This document shows positions 60,243-64,000 of a DNA stretch of 64,000 nucleotides, one piece after another; the first letter of the stretch is position 1; each line of letters opens with the position of its first letter. This DNA is from JAQGMV01 sp035626595 (GTDB taxonomy: Bacteria; Pseudomonadota; Gammaproteobacteria; Burkholderiales; SG8-41): contig DASPNJ010000011.1 in the NCBI GenBank assembly GCA_035626595.1, forward strand, positions 1 through 64,000, in the 5' to 3' direction. Below the pieces are notes generated by a model. That model was given only the letters and a program-made list of their open reading frames with translations, was not told the origin of the DNA and made no database searches. A program made the position numbers and the translations under genes.

Positions 60243-60629
60243 ATGGCTACGGTCGAGCTCACCAAAGACAACTTCGAAGACGTCGTGACGAACAACGATC
60301 TCATCATCGTGGACTTCTGGGCGCCGTGGTGCGGACCGTGCAAGGGCTTCGCGCCGGTGTTCGAGGCCGCGTCAGACAAGCATCCGGACGTCGTGTTCGC
60401 GAAAGTGAACACGGACGAGGAGCAGGAGCTCGCCGGCCATTTCGCGATCCGCTCGATACCGACCATCATGGTGTTCCGCGAGAAGGTCGTGCTCTTCTCG
60501 CAGGCCGGATCGCTGCCGGCCGACGGCCTCGAGAGCATCCTCACGCAGGCGAAGGCGCTCGACATGGGGCAGGTCCACGAGGAGATCGCTGCTCAACAGC
60601 GGGAAGCGCAGGGCACGGCGAGCAGTTGA
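60243..60629 (+). CDS. trxA: thioredoxin
   Basis: 128 residues: a thioredoxin fold with the classical active site WCGPC (DFWAPWCGPCKGFAPVFE) and cis-proline in IRSIPTIMVFRE. No signal peptide, so cytoplasmic. About 20 residues longer than E. coli TrxA at the C-terminus (VHEEIAAQQREAQGTASS). It may be a secondary thioredoxin rather than the main one; the symbol is nominal. Confidence 0.88.
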   Translation: MATVELTKDNFEDVVTNNDLIIVDFWAPWCGPCKGFAPVFEAASDKHPDVVFAKVNTDEEQELAGHFAIRSIPTIMVFREKVVLFSQAGSLPADGLESILTQAKALDMGQVHEEIAAQQREAQGTASS

Positions 60630-60633
60630 TGTC

Positions 60634-60653
60634 GTCCCGGCGAAGGCCGGGAC
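60634..60653. repeat. REP-like hairpin after the thioredoxin gene
   Basis: GTCCCGGC (60634-60641) pairs perfectly with GCCGGGAC (60646-60653) around GAAG. This GTCCCGGCGAAGGCCGGGAC unit is a widespread dispersed element in GC-rich proteobacteria. It lies between trx and the DedA-rhodanese gene and may separate their transcripts. Confidence 0.6.
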
Positions 60654-60680
60654 CCGGGGGCGCTGCGCTATGATGAGCGC

Positions 60681-61610
60681 GTGGATGCATTGTCGAGTCT
60701 CCTTGCGCAGCACGGCCTCACGCTGGTCTTCGCGAACGTGCTGCTCGCGCAGCTCGGCGTGCCGCTGCCCGCGGTGCCGCTTCTCGTCGTCGCCGGCGCG
60801 CTGGTCGCCGAAGGCACGCTGCAGCTTCTGCCGCTCGCCGTCGTAGTCGTCGTCGCATCGCTGCTCGGCGACACACCCTGGTATCTCGCCGGCCGCCGCT
60901 ACGGCTACGGGATTCTGCGCACGCTGTGCCGCATCTCGATCGAGCCGGATTCGTGCGTGAAGCAGACGGAGAACATCTTCACGCGCTGGGGGCCGCCGTC
61001 CCTGATCGTCGCGAAATACGTGCCGGGATTTTCGACCGTCGCGCCGCCGCTCGCCGGCACCATGCGCGTCGGCTTCGGCGCTTTTTTCCTGTACAGCGCG
61101 ATTGCGGCGACGCTGTGGGCCGCACTGCCGGTGGCAGGCGGGTATGTCTTGCGGAACGAAGTCGAGCGCCTGCTCGCGTGGCTGGAGTCCATGGGTACCG
61201 GTGCGGCGGTGATCGTGGTGGCGGTCGTGCTCGCGTATGTCGCGATCAAGGCGACCGAACGCTATCTCCTCATCCGGTTCTTGCGCATGGTGCGCGTGAG
61301 CGTCGATGACCTGCGCACGATGATCGATGAGGGGCAGGGTCCCGTCATACTCGACGTACGCTCGCCGCTCGCGCGCGAGGCCGAGCCGCGGCGCATCCCC
61401 GGCGCGATTTCCGTTCAGCTCGAAGAAGTGGAGCCGCTGCTCACGCAGGTGCCGCCGGACCGCGACGTCGTCGTCTACTGCAGTTGACCGAACGAGGCGA
61501 GCGCGGCGCGTGTCGCCCGCGTGCTCATGGACAAGGGCTTCCGCCGCGTGCGCCCGCTGCAAGGCGGCATCGAAGCGTGGATCGCGGCGGGTCATGACGT
61601 AGAGCCCTGA
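60681..61610 (+). CDS. DedA-family membrane protein fused to rhodanese domain, candidate selenoprotein (in-frame TGA)
   Basis: 309 residues from GTG 60681 if TGA 61485-61487 is read through; 268 if it is a stop. The first 200 residues are a DedA/SNARE-associated membrane domain (LGDTPWYLAGRRYGYGILRT; FSTVAPPLAGTMRVGFGAFF). A rhodanese domain begins near 217 (VILDVRSPLAREAEPRRIPG) with its catalytic loop at VVVYCS, Cys267. The TGA is codon 269; after it the same frame continues PNEASAARVARVLMDKGFRR, VRPLQGGIEAWIAAGH and ends at TGA 61608. The continuation is exactly the missing half of the rhodanese fold. Cys-containing relatives read YCSCPNEA at this place, as I recall them. Hence selenocysteine or a Cys-to-stop change. 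Confidence 0.7.
61485..61517 (+). promoter_or_regulatory. candidate bacterial SECIS element with its UGA codon
   Basis: UGA at 61485-61487. Downstream, GGCGA (61496-61500) pairs with TCGCC (61513-61517), and CGC (61502-61504) with GCG (61508-61510), leaving an apical loop GGC. The loop starts 17 bases after UGA. Known bacterial SECIS hairpins have the apical loop roughly 16-37 bases downstream with a G among its first two bases; both hold here. In such GC-rich DNA a stem of this size can arise by chance. Confidence 0.45.
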
Positions 61611-61620
61611 AAGAAACACC

Positions 61621-63432
61621 ATGCCTCTGCTCGAGCTCGCCGCGGTTTTCCTGCTGTCCGTCGTCATCCTCGTGCCGCTGTTCCAGCGGCTCAGGCTGGG
61701 CGGCGTCCTCGGCTATCTCGCCGCCGGCATGCTGCTCGGGCCCTGGGGGTTCGGCCTCGTCTCGGACAGCGAGAACATGCGCAGCGCCGCCGAGCTCGGC
61801 GTGGCGCTGCTCCTGTTTCTGGTCGGGCTCGAGCTCGAGCCCGCGCGGCTGTGGAACATGCGCAGGCTCGTCTTCGGGCTCGGTGGCGCACAGGTCGGGC
61901 TCACCGCGACCGCGCTCGGGCTGCTCGCCGCGTGGTTGGGGCTCGAGTGGCAGGCGGCGCTCGTGGCCGGGCTGGCGCTCGCGATGTCCTCGACGGCGCT
62001 CGTGCTCTCGTCGCTCGCCGAGCGCGGGCAGCTCGGCGCCGACCATGGCCGAAAGGCATTCGCGGTCCTGCTCTTCCAGGACCTCGCGGTCATTCCGCTG
62101 ATCGCGCTCCTGCCGCTCCTCGCGTTCGCTTCGGTCAAGGACGCGGTGAGCTGGACGCAAGCCGCGAAAGCGATCGTCGCCATCGCCGCATTCATCGCCG
62201 CAGGGCGTTTCATCGTGAAGCCCCTGCTGAAGCTCGTCGCGCGTCACGGCAGCGCGGAAGTGTTCACCGCGGCTGCGCTGCTGCTGGTGATCGGCGCTGC
62301 GGTGATCATGGAGCATCTCGGCCTGTCGATCTCGCTCGGTGCGTTTCTCGCCGGCCTGCTCCTCGCCGATTCCGAATTCCGCCACGAGCTGCAGGCCGAC
62401 ATCGAGCCGTTCAAGGGTCTCCTGCTCGGCCTTTTTTTCATGACGGTCGGCATGAGCGCGAATCTCACGCTCTTGCGCGAGGCGCCGCTACTGTTGCTCG
62501 GCCTCGCGCTCGCGTTGATCGCGGTGAAGCTCGCCGTGATGCTCGCAATCGGCATCGCTGCACGCGTCCCCGGCGATGAAGCGCAGCGGCTTGCCGTGAC
62601 GCTCGCGCAGGGTGGTGAGTTCGCATTCGTGCTGTTCGCGGCGGCGGGCGCGGTCGGTGTGCTCGCGCCGGAAGCTTCGGACCGGCTCGTCATCGTCGTG
62701 ACGATCTCGATGGTGCTCGCGGTGCCGCTCATGTCGCTGCACGAGCGGCTGTGCGCGATGCGTGCTGCGCGCAGGGCGGCGGCCGACTACGACACGATCG
62801 ACGCGCCGCCCGCGCCGGTGATCATCGCCGGGTTCGGCCGCTTCGGCCAGATCGTATCGCGGGTGCTGCGAATGACGGGCATCGGGTTCACGGCGCTGGA
62901 AATGAATTATGCGCAGGTCGATTTCGTGCGCCGGTTCGGTAACCGGATCTACTATGGCGATGCCTCCCGGCTGGAGCTCCTGCAGGCCGCGCATGCCGCC
63001 GAGGCGAAGCTCTTCGTGCTTGCGATCGACGATGTCGAGGCTTCGGTGAAGACCGCGCGTGTCGTGCGCAGACATTTTCCGCAGCTCGAAATCCTCGCGC
63101 GTGCGCGCAACCGCGTGCACTACTTTCGCCTGCGCGATCTCGGCGTGAAGACGATCTACCGCGACACGTTTCCCGCCAGTCTCGACGCCGCGCACGCGGC
63201 GCTGCTGCGTCTGGGCTTCGGCGTGAGCGTTGCGCAGCGCGCGGTGAACCTCTTCCGCGAGCACGACGAAGCGCAGCTCGAGGCGCAGTACGCGGTACAT
63301 CACGACGAGGGCCAGCTCATTCAAACCGCGCAGCAGGCGGCGGTGCAGCTGCGCGAGCTGTTCGAGGCCGACGCAGTCCAAGGACCGTCTGCTATAGTCC
63401 AGCGCGTTCCAGAGGGGGAGGTGAAATCATGA
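61621..63432 (+). CDS. kefC: KefB/KefC-type cation:proton antiporter
   Basis: 603 residues: CPA2 antiporter domain with 12-13 helices (GVLGYLAAGMLLGPWGFGLV; LAMSSTALVLSSLAERGQLG; LLFQDLAVIPLIALLPL) followed by a cytoplasmic RCK_N domain (about 400-520, VIIAGFGRFGQIVSRVL, with the nucleotide-binding GxGxxG). It exchanges K+ (or Na+) for protons, with gating by nucleotide or glutathione adducts in Kef proteins. The usual KefF/KefG quinone reductase partner is absent, but the next gene, overlapping by four bases, encodes a flavin nitroreductase that could take that role. Confidence 0.88.
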   Translation: MPLLELAAVFLLSVVILVPLFQRLRLGGVLGYLAAGMLLGPWGFGLVSDSENMRSAAELGVALLLFLVGLELEPARLWNMRRLVFGLGGAQVGLTATALGLLAAWLGLEWQAALVAGLALAMSSTALVLSSLAERGQLGADHGRKAFAVLLFQDLAVIPLIALLPLLAFASVKDAVSWTQAAKAIVAIAAFIAAGRFIVKPLLKLVARHGSAEVFTAAALLLVIGAAVIMEHLGLSISLGAFLAGLLLADSEFRHELQADIEPFKGLLLGLFFMTVGMSANLTLLREAPLLLLGLALALIAVKLAVMLAIGIAARVPGDEAQRLAVTLAQGGEFAFVLFAAAGAVGVLAPEASDRLVIVVTISMVLAVPLMSLHERLCAMRAARRAAADYDTIDAPPAPVIIAGFGRFGQIVSRVLRMTGIGFTALEMNYAQVDFVRRFGNRIYYGDASRLELLQAAHAAEAKLFVLAIDDVEASVKTARVVRRHFPQLEILARARNRVHYFRLRDLGVKTIYRDTFPASLDAAHAALLRLGFGVSVAQRAVNLFREHDEAQLEAQYAVHHDEGQLIQTAQQAAVQLRELFEADAVQGPSAIVQRVPEGEVKS

Positions 63433-64000
63433 ACGATCGTGTTGCACTGACCAGCGTTCCCATTCACGAGCTGCTCGCCACGCGCTGGAGCCCGCGCGCC
63501 TACGACGTCGATCGGCCGGTGCCGCGCGAGGCGCTCGCCGCGTTGCTGGAAGCGGCGCGCTGGGCGCCGTCGTGCAACGGCGATCAGCCGTATCGCTACC
63601 TCGTGTGGGACAAGTCGCGCGATCCCGAAGGCTGGCAGAAGGCCTTCGAATGCCTCTCCGAGAACAACCGCAAGTGGGTGAAGAACGTGCCGGTGCTGAT
63701 GCTCTCCTGCGCCGGCAGCAAGTTCGCGCACAACGGCAAGCCCAATCGCTACGGCCCGCACGACACCGGTGCCGCCAGCGTGTGTCTTGCGCTGCAGGGC
63801 ACCGCGCTCGGGCTCGCGGTTCACCAGATGGGCGGCTACGACGCGGCGAAAGCGCGCGAAGCGTTCGCTGTTCCCGAGGAATACACGCCGATGGCGATGA
63901 TCGCCGTGGGCTACCAGGCATCACCCGACGTGCTCGACGACGAGACCAAGGCGAAGGAGCTCAGGCCGCGCTCGCGCAAGCCGATCGCGGAGCTTTTCTT
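63429..64000 (+). CDS. nitroreductase family protein (partial)
   Basis: Starts at ATG 63429, overlapping the antiporter stop (ATGA), and runs off the window after about 190 codons. Nitroreductase-fold FMN protein: IHELLATRWSPRAYDVDRPV at the start, LLEAARWAPSCNGDQPYRYL with the FMN-phosphate-binding residues, DTGAASVCLALQGTALGLAV, and MAMIAVGYQASP. Such enzymes reduce nitro groups, quinones or flavins with NAD(P)H. Coupling to the KefC-type gene suggests a joint role in electrophile or redox response. Confidence 0.88.
   Translation, partial: MNDRVALTSVPIHELLATRWSPRAYDVDRPVPREALAALLEAARWAPSCNGDQPYRYLVWDKSRDPEGWQKAFECLSENNRKWVKNVPVLMLSCAGSKFAHNGKPNRYGPHDTGAASVCLALQGTALGLAVHQMGGYDAAKAREAFAVPEEYTPMAMIAVGYQASPDVLDDETKAKELRPRSRKPIAELF

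Overview
The window is 64 kb of very GC-rich DNA, densely coded, with high GC at third codon positions and many GTG/TTG starts. The gene content suggests a betaproteobacterium (Burkholderiales-like): a DUF1841 protein, adjacent bpt and aat genes next to pyrD, lpxO, a ccmCDEFGHI cluster, GluQRS and class III alcohol dehydrogenase. That assignment is inferred from content only. I see no rRNA, tRNA, CRISPR array, transposase or integrase.

Layout. 1-1.8 kb: the 3' end of a DAHP synthase gene, a cyclic-nucleotide-binding protein and a BtuF-like binding protein. 1.8-24.4 kb is the outstanding region: a TolC-like outer-membrane protein with an extra C-terminal domain, then after a 300 bp gap a tight run of seven genes. 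These encode a GAF-HlyD membrane adaptor, a PqqD-M50 peptidase-HlyD fusion, a short SecA-like ATPase, a periplasmic RND-type adaptor, a 3108-residue repeat protein (LEPR-XLL-like N-terminus, DUF4347-like domain, fifteen 123-residue repeats, C-terminal membrane segment), a hybrid histidine kinase with Hpt domain and a REC-GGDEF-EAL response regulator. I read this as a dedicated export and surface-display machine for the giant protein, controlled by phosphorelay and c-di-GMP. It carries a SecA-like motor where a type I system would have an ABC transporter.

24.4-33.4 kb: corrinoid adenosyltransferase, two SulP transporters, two cytochromes c, DUF1841, endonuclease III, an SH3 protein, an M48 protease and LpxO. 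33.4-38 kb: a truncated ferredoxin, pyrD, bpt, aat, chrA and the remnant of an alcohol dehydrogenase. 38-43.4 kb: cytochrome c maturation genes ccmC to ccmI without ccmAB. 43.4-48.8 kb: small unknowns, a patatin-like lipoprotein, a class II glutamine amidotransferase, GluQRS, class III alcohol dehydrogenase and a LuxR-type regulator. 48.9-55.9 kb: an unfamiliar group of secreted and outer-membrane proteins, one of them broken by two single-base indels. 56-64 kb: a sugar isomerase-like TIM barrel, pabB, a DUF3859-like protein, NDH-2, thioredoxin, a DedA-rhodanese protein with an in-frame TGA, a KefC-type antiporter and a nitroreductase cut by the window end.

The two strongest leads are the SecA-like/LEPR-XLL export cluster and the DedA-rhodanese gene. 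In the latter a TGA replaces a cysteine codon, the rhodanese fold continues in frame beyond it, and a hairpin of bacterial SECIS type follows: a candidate selenoprotein. Smaller leads are an intergenic repeat that supplies the stop codons of two minus-strand genes, paired hairpins upstream of adhC, and a GTGACGC inverted repeat upstream of pabB.
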